A stretch of 42,406 bases of DNA from contig JARLJM010000112.1 of the NCBI GenBank assembly GCA_031291185.1, positions 1-42,406 of the forward strand. The letters are read 5' to 3'. The DNA is from Parasulfuritortus sp. Lineage in GTDB: Bacteria; Pseudomonadota; Gammaproteobacteria; Burkholderiales; Thiobacillaceae. Below, piece after piece: positions 25,004 to 31,406 of the stretch. The stretch's first letter is position 1. Every line of letters starts with the position of its first letter. Under the pieces are notes generated by a model. That model was given only the letters and a program-made list of their open reading frames with translations. It searched no databases and was not told the origin of the DNA. Both the position numbers and the translations under genes were made by a program.

Positions 25004-26305
25004 TTAAGCGGCGGCTGCCTTGTGTTCGTTCCACTTCTCGACTTCTTCGTCCCAGTTGTCGGAACGGAAGTACGGGTTGGTACGAGGATGGATGATCATG
25101 TTGGGATCAACCGGGATATCCAGGCCTTCCAGGAAGTTGACCAGACCGATACGCTCGATCATCTCGCCGGTGCGCTCGTGCTCCAGAGCGTTTTCTGCGA
25201 AGAAATCCAAGATATTGCGGGACAGGTCATTCAGCTTTTCGAAGTCTTCGTCAGACTCCAGCTTCATGAACGGGATCACCACGGTGCCGAGGGAAGCGCC
25301 AATCTTCAGTACGCCCTTGCCGCCAACCAGGATGGTCACGCCCTTGTCCTTGCCGGGCAGCAGTGCGCCAGGCATGACGTTCAGGCAGTGCATGCAACGC
25401 ACGCAGTTGTGGTTGTCGATCTCGATGCAGTTGGCATCGGAGACAGCGACCTTGGTCACGCCTTCGCCAGCTGCCTTGCCGTCGTTCTTGGACAGTTGGA
25501 TAGCTTTGGTCGGGCAATTGTTGACGACCATGTTGATCAGGTCTTCCATGCTGTGGGCAGCCATCCACTCGCGGGCAATCTTCTCGTCCGCGCGGATGTT
25601 GTCACGCCAAGTGCCGATGGTGGCCATGTCGGAACGCTGAATGGAGTTCATGCAATCGTTCGGGCAGCCGGAGAACTTGAACTTGAACTTGTAGGGCAGG
25701 GACGGACGGTGCATGTCGTCCAGGTTGTTGTTGATGACGGTGCGCAGGGCGCGGGCTTCGTCATAACAGGACATTTCGCAACGGGCAGCACCCACGCAGG
25801 ACATGGAAGTGCGCAGGGCGGGGCCGGCGCCGCCGAGGTCGAAGCCCATTTCGTTGAATTTGTCGAAGGAGCGCTGCACGTCAGCGGTCTTGATGCCCTG
25901 GAACATGATGTCGCCGGACTGACCGTGGAAGGCGACCAGGCCCGAGCCACCGGTTTCCAACCAGGCGTCGCACATCTGGCGCAGGAGGTCGGAGGTGTAA
26001 TGCATGCCGGCCGGGGGCTGGATGCGCAGAGTGTGGAATTCGGCGGCTTCCGGGAATTTCGGGGTGCCGTCGGCATTCTTCAGTTCAGTGAAGCGGGGGA
26101 TAACGCCACCACCGTAGCCGACTACACCCACGGTACCACCCTTCCAGTAACCGAAGCGGGTCTTGTAGGAGGTTTCCAGCTGGCCGAGCAGGTCGACCAT
26201 CATGTCATTGTCTTTTGCGAGGCGCTTGATACCGGTTACGAAGCTGGGCCACGGGCCTTTTTCCAGCTCGTCCAGATTCGGCGTGTCATACATTTGCTTA
26301 GCCAT
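25004..26305 (-). CDS. dsrA: Dissimilatory sulfite reductase alpha subunit DsrA, oxidative type
   Basis: A 433-residue catalytic subunit and first gene of the dsr operon. The sirohaem-coupled [4Fe-4S] site is C170/C176/C180 (SCVGAARCEMSC) with C214 and C218 in FSGCPNDCMN; the ferredoxin insertion has C264 and C301-C304-C307 (NCVRCMHCLN). The N-terminus MAKQMYDTPNLDELEKGPWPS is typical of reverse-type DsrA. AGGAG lies 7 bases ahead of the ATG. Promoter candidates are in the 264-base divergent gap upstream. Confidence 0.98.
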   Translation of the reverse strand: MAKQMYDTPNLDELEKGPWPSFVTGIKRLAKDNDMMVDLLGQLETSYKTRFGYWKGGTVGVVGYGGGVIPRFTELKNADGTPKFPEAAEFHTLRIQPPAGMHYTSDLLRQMCDAWLETGGSGLVAFHGQSGDIMFQGIKTADVQRSFDKFNEMGFDLGGAGPALRTSMSCVGAARCEMSCYDEARALRTVINNNLDDMHRPSLPYKFKFKFSGCPNDCMNSIQRSDMATIGTWRDNIRADEKIAREWMAAHSMEDLINMVVNNCPTKAIQLSKNDGKAAGEGVTKVAVSDANCIEIDNHNCVRCMHCLNVMPGALLPGKDKGVTILVGGKGVLKIGASLGTVVIPFMKLESDEDFEKLNDLSRNILDFFAENALEHERTGEMIERIGLVNFLEGLDIPVDPNMIIHPRTNPYFRSDNWDEEVEKWNEHKAAAA

Positions 26306-26468
26306 CTGTTTCTCCTTTAGGTCTTGCGAAGCGGTATATCGTCACTACCTATACACTACCCGTGGGCATCCTGCCGGCACGAGACTAGTGCGGCAATCTT
26401 AGTTGAGCTTGGATGCCTGCGGCCATCATTCCGATGGGGTAACCTGCTCTTTCGTGGGAGTAGATGCC

Positions 26469-26488
26469 ACCTACCCGAACGGGTAGGT
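26469..26488. promoter_or_regulatory. Perfect 20-base palindrome in the dsrA divergent region
   Basis: ACCTACCCG and CGGGTAGGT form a perfect 9-bp dyad around AA. It lies about 165 bases upstream of the dsrA start and 82 upstream of the first gene on the other strand, and is the strongest dyad in the gap. It could be an operator of a dimeric regulator. No regulator gene adjacent to it is in view. Confidence 0.6.
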
Positions 26489-26518
26489 CGGTTTGTCCTA
26501 ACGATGTGAGGCTAATAC

Positions 26519-26546
26519 TTGATAAAATGTGTCAAATATAGGTCAA
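26519..26546 (-). promoter_or_regulatory. Candidate dsrA promoter
   Basis: On the minus strand TTGACC (26546-26541) and TATCAA (26524-26519) are spaced by 16 bases and resemble a sigma-70 -35/-10 pair. Transcription would begin near 26511, giving a leader of about 205 bases that includes the 26469-26488 palindrome. A second TTGACA lies 11 bases after the first. Prediction by eye only. Confidence 0.35.
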
Positions 26547-26569
26547 CTTTTTAATTTAAACTGAAAATC

Positions 26570-26824
26570 ATGGATGAGATCAAGTCACTGACTAAATTCC
26601 GTAACCCGTATGGCAACCAGGAGATCGAGTTCCAGGAGGTCCAATATGCGGCCGGAGGCATGCTCATGATGCGCCTTCGTATTCGAGAACGTGGGGCGCG
26701 TTTCACGATTTTCGACCTGGATCCGGTTACCGCAAAATTCTGGGCCGATGAAATGCTGAAGTGGGCATCAAGTCAGGATCTCGGTTCAGTCGTGGCGGAG
26801 GGCGATTCACGTGCGGATGTATAA
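26570..26824 (+). CDS. Unknown 84-residue protein, first gene of the module divergent from dsrA
   Basis: I do not recognise this protein. It is small, soluble and mixed in character, with the segments FRNPYGNQEIEFQEVQYAAGG, MLMMRLRIRERGARFTIFDLD and a likely amphipathic helix PVTAKFWADEMLKWASS. There are no cysteines, signal peptide or membrane segment. The upstream region is AT-rich with no clear ribosome site, yet the codon use matches its neighbours, and its last 14 bases overlap the Cas6-like gene, which is good evidence that it is translated. It may act with that gene; that is inference. Confidence 0.7.
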   Translation: MDEIKSLTKFRNPYGNQEIEFQEVQYAAGGMLMMRLRIRERGARFTIFDLDPVTAKFWADEMLKWASSQDLGSVVAEGDSRADV

Positions 26825-27464
26825 CCAGGATTGGGAAGCGATCAAGGACTTCGAGCATACCGCGCGCTTCAAGGATGTGTATTTTGATCTGACCGGCAAC
26901 GAAGTGCCGGCCGATCATGGTCAGGCGCTTTTCGATGCGCTGCTGGCACATATTCCCTGGCTCAAGGATGAGTCGGCCGTCGGTGTACAGTCCATTCATG
27001 GCGCGCCGACCGGGCGCAACGACAATCTGGTCATCAACCGGCGGGCCAAACTGGTGTTGCGTCTGCCCCTGGCTCGGGTGGATGCGGTGCGCTCGCTATG
27101 TGGCAAGCATCTCAATACCGGCGCCGGTGATATCGTGATCGGAGACTTGAAAGAAAAATTCTTGACTCCGTATGCAACTTTGTATGCGCCGATGGTCGAT
27201 TTGGGTACTGGCGACGAGGCGGCTTTTCTGGAGGCCGCGCACGCTGAACTTGAAAAAATCGGGATTCGATGCGGGCTCATTCCGGGCAAGAAGCGTAAAA
27301 TGGCGCTTACCGAGGGGGAGATCTCGGGCTATAGCCTCATGCTGCATGACATCAGCCTTCAGCAATCGCTGCTGGTTCAGGAAGATGGTCTGGGGTGCCA
27401 TCGCAGCTTTGGCTGCGGTATATTTGTCCCCCACAAATCAATCAAGGAAGTCGCGATCAATTAA
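26811..27464 (+). CDS. Orphan Cas6/Cmx6-like (subtype I-MYXAN) RNA endonuclease homologue
   Basis: A 217-residue protein matching the Cas6/Cmx6 family (PF09559/TIGR02807 type) in overall pattern: an early VGVQSIHGAPTGR segment with H63, a middle RRAKLVLRLPLARVDAV, TPYATLYAPMV, the DEAAFLEAAHAEL helix, IRCGLIPGKKRK, GYSLMLHDIS, and a C-terminal glycine-rich RAMP loop GLGCHRSFGCGIFVPHKS (193-210). Cas6 enzymes bind and cut RNA at hairpins. No repeat-spacer array or other cas gene is in the window. The GTG start at 26811 is favoured by GGAGGG 8 bases ahead; an ATG at 26817 is the alternative. It overlaps the 84-residue gene by 14 bases and precedes a DsrC homologue. Confidence 0.8.
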   Translation: MRMYNQDWEAIKDFEHTARFKDVYFDLTGNEVPADHGQALFDALLAHIPWLKDESAVGVQSIHGAPTGRNDNLVINRRAKLVLRLPLARVDAVRSLCGKHLNTGAGDIVIGDLKEKFLTPYATLYAPMVDLGTGDEAAFLEAAHAELEKIGIRCGLIPGKKRKMALTEGEISGYSLMLHDISLQQSLLVQEDGLGCHRSFGCGIFVPHKSIKEVAIN

Positions 27465-27507
27465 ACCGGATCGCAGTTTTTTGTAACTCGTGTATAGGAG
27501 AAAAACC

Positions 27508-27840
27508 GTGGGATATGTACTGAACGGCGAAGAACTGGAAGTCGATGACGAGGATTTCCTGACCGAAGCCAATTTCAGCGACGAGATCGTACCGATCATC
27601 GCCGAAGCCGAAGGCCTCAATCTGACCGACGATCACTGGAAAGTCGTCCGCTTCATGCGCGAACGCTACCAGGAAGACGGCCACACGCCGAACTTCCGCA
27701 ACATGCTAGCCGGCATGGAGGAAGAGCATCCGGGCATCGACTGGAAGAAGAAACTGTATGAGCTGTTCCCCAAGCAGCCGAACCGCCAGTCCTCCAAGGT
27801 CGCGGGTCTGCCCAAGCCGTTCGGCAAGGGCGGTTACTAA
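27508..27840 (+). CDS. DsrC/TusE-family protein lacking both redox cysteines (RspA-like)
   Basis: A 110-residue paralogue of DsrC. The fold signature is clear (TDDHWKVVRFMRERYQEDG, KKLYELFPKQPNRQSSKVAGLPKPFG), but the two arm cysteines are replaced: Ser96 at the CysB position and Lys107 at the CysA position, and the whole protein contains no cysteine. It also lacks the DsrC insertion, so it is TusE-sized. It therefore cannot carry sulfur in the DsrC way; such homologues have been grouped as regulatory sulfur-related proteins. The start is GTG at 27508, with AGGAG 7 bases ahead. It lies 43 bases after the Cas6-like gene. Confidence 0.9.
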   Translation: MGYVLNGEELEVDDEDFLTEANFSDEIVPIIAEAEGLNLTDDHWKVVRFMRERYQEDGHTPNFRNMLAGMEEEHPGIDWKKKLYELFPKQPNRQSSKVAGLPKPFGKGGY

Positions 27841-27845
27841 GCCTT

Positions 27846-27862
27846 AGAGTCGAGAGCCGAGA
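27846..27862 (+). repeat. Copy 2 of a short repeat 3' of a DsrC-family gene
   Basis: AGAGTCGAGAGCCGAGA, six bases after the stop of the cysteine-less DsrC homologue, matches the minus-strand sequence at 22212-22194 downstream of dsrC except for a two-base gap. Confidence 0.6.
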
Positions 27863-27892
27863 GTCGGACGCGGTTGACGCGTCGCGGCTCTC
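27852..27892 (+). other. Composite stem-loop after the DsrC homologue
   Basis: The outer arms GAGAGCCG (27852-27859) and CGGCTCTC (27885-27892) pair over 8 bp, and inside them GACGCG (27867-27872) pairs with CGCGTC (27878-27883) around GTTGA. No U-run follows. It lies between the DsrC-like and rhodanese genes. Confidence 0.65.
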
Positions 27893-27916
27893 CACCCTCA
27901 ACCCTGAAGTTTCCCC

Positions 27917-28768
27917 ATGTATTACACCACCCTGGTTTCCACCGATGACCTGGCGCGTCATCTGGACGATCCGCATTGGATTGTCATCGACTGCCGCTTC
28001 ACGCTCACCGATCCGGAAGGTGGCCGCTTGCTCTATCAGAAAGGGCATATTCCCGGTGCGCGCTACGCCCATCTAGATGACGACCTGGCAGCCCCGATGG
28101 GTGCCGGTACCGGCCGGCACCCGCTGCCCGACATCGATGCCCTGGCCGAAAAGCTGTGCCAATGGGGGATCGGCGTCAACAAGCAGGTCGTGGTTTACGA
28201 CGACAGCTTCGGCTCCATGGCGGTCCGCCTGTGGTGGCTGTTGCGCTGGCTGGGCCATCCGGGCGTGGCGTTGCTGGACGGCGGCTATCCCAAATGGGTT
28301 CGGGAGAAGCATCCGGTTACCCAGGATATTCCCGAACAGATATGCAGAGCGGCCTGCGCCAGACTACCCGAGGCGAGCCTTTACGCCAGTGCAGACCAGG
28401 TCATGCAGGCCATGAAGACCGGCGATCAACTGATTCTGGATGCCCGTCCCGAGCGCCGCTTCAGCGGCGAATACGAGCCGCTCGATCCCATTGCCGGTCA
28501 CGTGCCGGGTGCGGTCAACTGGAACTTCGAGGAGAACCTCGACATCGACGGTACCTTCATGCCGCCCGAGGCCCTGCGCGAGAACTACCAGGCCCTGCTC
28601 AAGGGCCGCGCGCCGTCCGATGTCATCCACATGTGCGGCTCGGGCGTAACCGCCTGCCATAACATCCTGGCCATGGAAGTCGCCGGCCTGTCCGGTTCCA
28701 GGCTGTACGTCGGTTCCTGGAGCGAATGGATCACCGATCCGTCGCGTCCGATTGCCACTGGAGAATAA
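27917..28768 (+). CDS. Two-domain sulfurtransferase (rhodanese, SseA-like)
   Basis: A 283-residue protein with tandem rhodanese domains. The N-terminal domain has VIDCRFTL and KGHIPGARY but its active-site loop is YDDSFGSMA, without cysteine, so it is structural. The C-terminal domain has ILDARPERRF, GHVPGAVNW and the active-site loop HMCGSGVTACHN with C240 as the persulfide-forming residue. Acceptors of SseA-type enzymes include thiosulfate and mercaptopyruvate products; the true partner here is unknown. There is no signal peptide, so it is cytoplasmic. It is the fourth gene of the unit beside dsr and precedes the last gene by two bases. Confidence 0.93.
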   Translation: MYYTTLVSTDDLARHLDDPHWIVIDCRFTLTDPEGGRLLYQKGHIPGARYAHLDDDLAAPMGAGTGRHPLPDIDALAEKLCQWGIGVNKQVVVYDDSFGSMAVRLWWLLRWLGHPGVALLDGGYPKWVREKHPVTQDIPEQICRAACARLPEASLYASADQVMQAMKTGDQLILDARPERRFSGEYEPLDPIAGHVPGAVNWNFEENLDIDGTFMPPEALRENYQALLKGRAPSDVIHMCGSGVTACHNILAMEVAGLSGSRLYVGSWSEWITDPSRPIATGE

Positions 28769-28770
28769 CG

Positions 28771-29349
28771 ATGGCCGCTCCCACCCGAGTCAAGACGGTC
28801 TGGTTCAAGAAGGAAGGCGAACGTCCGGTCGAGGACATCGCCACAGCATTGGCGACCACCATCTGGCGCATGGCCGACCGTGCCATGGACAACCTGTCCA
28901 AGGCCGACTTCGACATCATCACGCCCCAGCGCGGTTTCAAGATCATCGGTGAATTGACCGCCTTCGCGGTGCATTACGTCGATCGCCTGATCTTTCCGCG
29001 GATGAGCGACAAGGCGCGAGGCGAACTGGTCAGTGCACTGGGCGTGCGCCTGGCAGAGATCATGGAAGACAACATCCTCGACTTCACCGGAGGCGTGAAG
29101 GACGCGGACTACGATTACGAGCAGGGCTACATCGACATGCTCAACGCGCGCATGACCGAGTATGCCCATTACGATTTCCCGGACGACAAACCCAGCTTCC
29201 AGGCCTTGCGCTACCTCAGCCTGCAGATCCGCGAAGACATGGAAAAGTCCGACCAGACCTGGATCCAGGACCAGATCATGGACATCGAGATGCCCGAGAT
29301 ACTGGGCACGGTGAAGAAGCAGGTGGACGGGTTCTATCCACCCGCCTGA
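28771..29349 (+). CDS. Unknown 192-residue helical protein, last gene of the module
   Basis: I do not recognise this family. The translation looks like a soluble, mostly alpha-helical protein rich in acidic residues (EDIATALATTIWRMADRAMDN, GFKIIGELTAFAVHYVDRLIF, REDMEKSDQTWIQDQIMD). It has no cysteine, signal peptide or membrane helix. The ATG at 28771 is two bases past the rhodanese stop and is preceded by GGAG, so it is probably co-translated with that gene. Its 3' end overlaps the convergent GGDEF-EAL gene by 16 bases. Confidence 0.8.
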   Translation: MAAPTRVKTVWFKKEGERPVEDIATALATTIWRMADRAMDNLSKADFDIITPQRGFKIIGELTAFAVHYVDRLIFPRMSDKARGELVSALGVRLAEIMEDNILDFTGGVKDADYDYEQGYIDMLNARMTEYAHYDFPDDKPSFQALRYLSLQIREDMEKSDQTWIQDQIMDIEMPEILGTVKKQVDGFYPPA

Positions 29350-31406
29350 CCGATGGCCGCTGTCAGCGCCGCTTCAGCCGGAACCGGCCGGGAAAACAGA
29401 TACCCCTGCATGGCGTCGCAACCCAACTGGCCAAGAAAGTCCCGTTGCGCCTCGGTCTCGACCCCTTCGGCCAGAACATCCAGGCCAAGGGCATGGGCGA
29501 GGGCGATGGTTGCCGAACAGATCGAGGCGTCATTGGGATCGGTTTCGATATCCTTGACGAAGCTGCGGTCCAGTTTCAGTCGCTGGACGGGCAAAAGCTT
29601 GAGATAGGCAAGCGAGGAATGGCCGGTTCCGAAGTCGTCGATGGCCAGGGTCACGCCCAGCTCGCGTAGCTGGTTGAGCACTCCAATGGTGGTTCTCGCG
29701 TCCTGCATGGCGGCCGATTCGGTGATCTCGAGTTCCAGATCCGCGCCCGATAGCCCGTGGCGTGCCAGTGTCTCCGCGACCCGTTCGGCGAGGCCGGGGG
29801 TGCGCAATTGATGCAGAGACAGATTGACCGCCATGCGCAGCTTCGTCTGGCCGGCGTCCTGCCAGGCCCGTAGTTGTGCGCAGGCGGTGTCGAGCACCCA
29901 GTCGCCCAGAGCCAGAATCAGCCCGGTTTCCTCGGCAACGGGGATGAATCGGTCAGGCGGCACCAAGCCATCCTGGGGATGCTGCCAGCGGACCAGGGCC
30001 TCGAAGCCGGTTGGCGTGCCCGAGCCCGCATCGACCTGAAGCTGGTAGTGGAGCGTGAACTGATTTTCGACCAGCGCGTGACGCAGTCCGTTTTCCAGTC
30101 GTAACCGGTCGCTCGTCGCCTGGTTCATCTCGACGCTGAAGTACTGGTAATTGTTCCGCCCGGCCGATTTGGCGTGATACATCGCGGTATCGGCATTCTT
30201 CATCAGCGTTTCGATGTCGGTGCCGTCGCCGGGATACAGGCTGATGCCGATACTGGGCGAGGTGTGCAGGACAAGCTCGTCGATGGCGAAGGGCCTGTTC
30301 AGGCAGACGACGATCTTCTCGGCAATCTGGGCGCTGCTCAGTGCGGCCCGTTCGCCGCTGACCGCAACCACGAATTCGTCGCCGCCCAGGCGCGCCACCA
30401 GGTCGGACTCCCGCACGCAGTCGTGCAACCGGTTCGCGACTTCGATCAGCAGCCGGTCGCCGATGTGATGCCCCAGCGTGTCATTGATGTTCTTGAACCG
30501 GTCCAGGTCCAGGAACATCAGGGCCACTTCTTTGCTTTCCCGGTGGGCCTCCGCCAGGGACTGTTCGAGGGCGATGCGCAAGTGCAGGCGGTTGGGCAGG
30601 CCGGTCAGCGGGTCGTGGTGGGCAAGATGACGGATACGTTCCTCGGCCGCCTTCTGCTGGCTGATGTCGGCGAAGCTGGCGATGTGGTACTCAATGTCGT
30701 GCTGGCGGTTCTTGACCACGGTGATGGTCAGCAGCTTGGGATAGACCGCGCCATTCTTGTTGCGGTCCCACATCTCGCCCTGCCAGAAACCCTGGTCGGA
30801 AATCGCCTGCCACATCGCACTGTATTCTAACGCGCTGGTCCGTCCGGAAGAGAGGAAACGCGGGTTCTTGCCGCTGACTTCCTCGATGGTGTAGCCGGTC
30901 ATCCGGGTAAACGCGGGATTGATCTCGACGATGCGGTTTTCGCTGTCGGTGATCATGATCGCTTCGCCGCTGTGCTGGAAGACATGGGCGGCGAGACGCA
31001 ACTGCTGCTCGAGGCGCTTGCGATCGAGGAGGTTGCGGACCCGGGCGAGCAGGATGCTGGTCACCACGGGTTTGGTCAGGTAGTCGTCGGCACCCAGTTC
31101 CAGGCCGTCGAGCTGGCTCTGTTCCGAGGTGTCGGCGGATACGAAGATCACCGGGATGTCGGCCGTGCCCGGGTCGGCGCGCAGCCGGCGGAGCACCTCG
31201 ATGCCGCTCATGCCCGGCATCATCACGTCGAGCAGGACCAGCTGCGGCTTGTCCTCGCGGGCGGCCAGGTCCAGCGCGGCCTGGCCGGAAGTGGCGATCT
31301 TGAGCCGATACGGCGCCTTCAACGCGGCGGTCAGGACATGCAGGTTGGCTGGCTGATCATCGACCAGCAGTATCAATGCTCGGGGATCGGGGGTGGCCGT
31401 GATCAC
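29334..31406 (-). CDS. REC-PAS-GGDEF-EAL cyclic-di-GMP signalling protein
   Basis: A 690-residue soluble protein. The receiver domain (about 9-127) has D60 in LVLLDVMMPG and K112 in LTKP; a PAS domain covers about 140-250; the diguanylate cyclase domain has an intact GGDEF (341-345) and an upstream I-site RESD (332-335), five residues before it, for product inhibition; the EAL phosphodiesterase domain has GFEALVRW and DDFGTGHSS intact. Both activities may be present. The gene starts with GTG overlapping the stop of the hybrid kinase gene (GTGA), so it is most likely the output of that kinase. Confidence 0.94.
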   Translation of the reverse strand: MITATPDPRALILLVDDQPANLHVLTAALKAPYRLKIATSGQAALDLAAREDKPQLVLLDVMMPGMSGIEVLRRLRADPGTADIPVIFVSADTSEQSQLDGLELGADDYLTKPVVTSILLARVRNLLDRKRLEQQLRLAAHVFQHSGEAIMITDSENRIVEINPAFTRMTGYTIEEVSGKNPRFLSSGRTSALEYSAMWQAISDQGFWQGEMWDRNKNGAVYPKLLTITVVKNRQHDIEYHIASFADISQQKAAEERIRHLAHHDPLTGLPNRLHLRIALEQSLAEAHRESKEVALMFLDLDRFKNINDTLGHHIGDRLLIEVANRLHDCVRESDLVARLGGDEFVVAVSGERAALSSAQIAEKIVVCLNRPFAIDELVLHTSPSIGISLYPGDGTDIETLMKNADTAMYHAKSAGRNNYQYFSVEMNQATSDRLRLENGLRHALVENQFTLHYQLQVDAGSGTPTGFEALVRWQHPQDGLVPPDRFIPVAEETGLILALGDWVLDTACAQLRAWQDAGQTKLRMAVNLSLHQLRTPGLAERVAETLARHGLSGADLELEITESAAMQDARTTIGVLNQLRELGVTLAIDDFGTGHSSLAYLKLLPVQRLKLDRSFVKDIETDPNDASICSATIALAHALGLDVLAEGVETEAQRDFLGQLGCDAMQGYLFSRPVPAEAALTAAIGQAGG

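Noticed and set aside
25022-26320. Long open frame antisense to dsrA (432 codons), and similar ones antisense to the hybrid kinase (32561-34531) and pat (10147-11904)
   Set aside because: These are open only because of GC-rich codon bias in the real genes. The translations are low in family-like pattern and the sense strand encodes well-defined proteins.
26519-26535. TTGATA-N5-TGTCAA as an FNR site upstream of dsrA
   Set aside because: The half-sites are 17 bases end to end and not the 14 of an FNR box; one half-site is already used by the promoter candidate.
26570-29349. CRISPR array near the Cas6-like gene
   Set aside because: I looked for regularly spaced direct repeats of 25-40 bases here and in the other gaps and saw none. 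The short shared repeat occurs only twice and is not spaced like an array.
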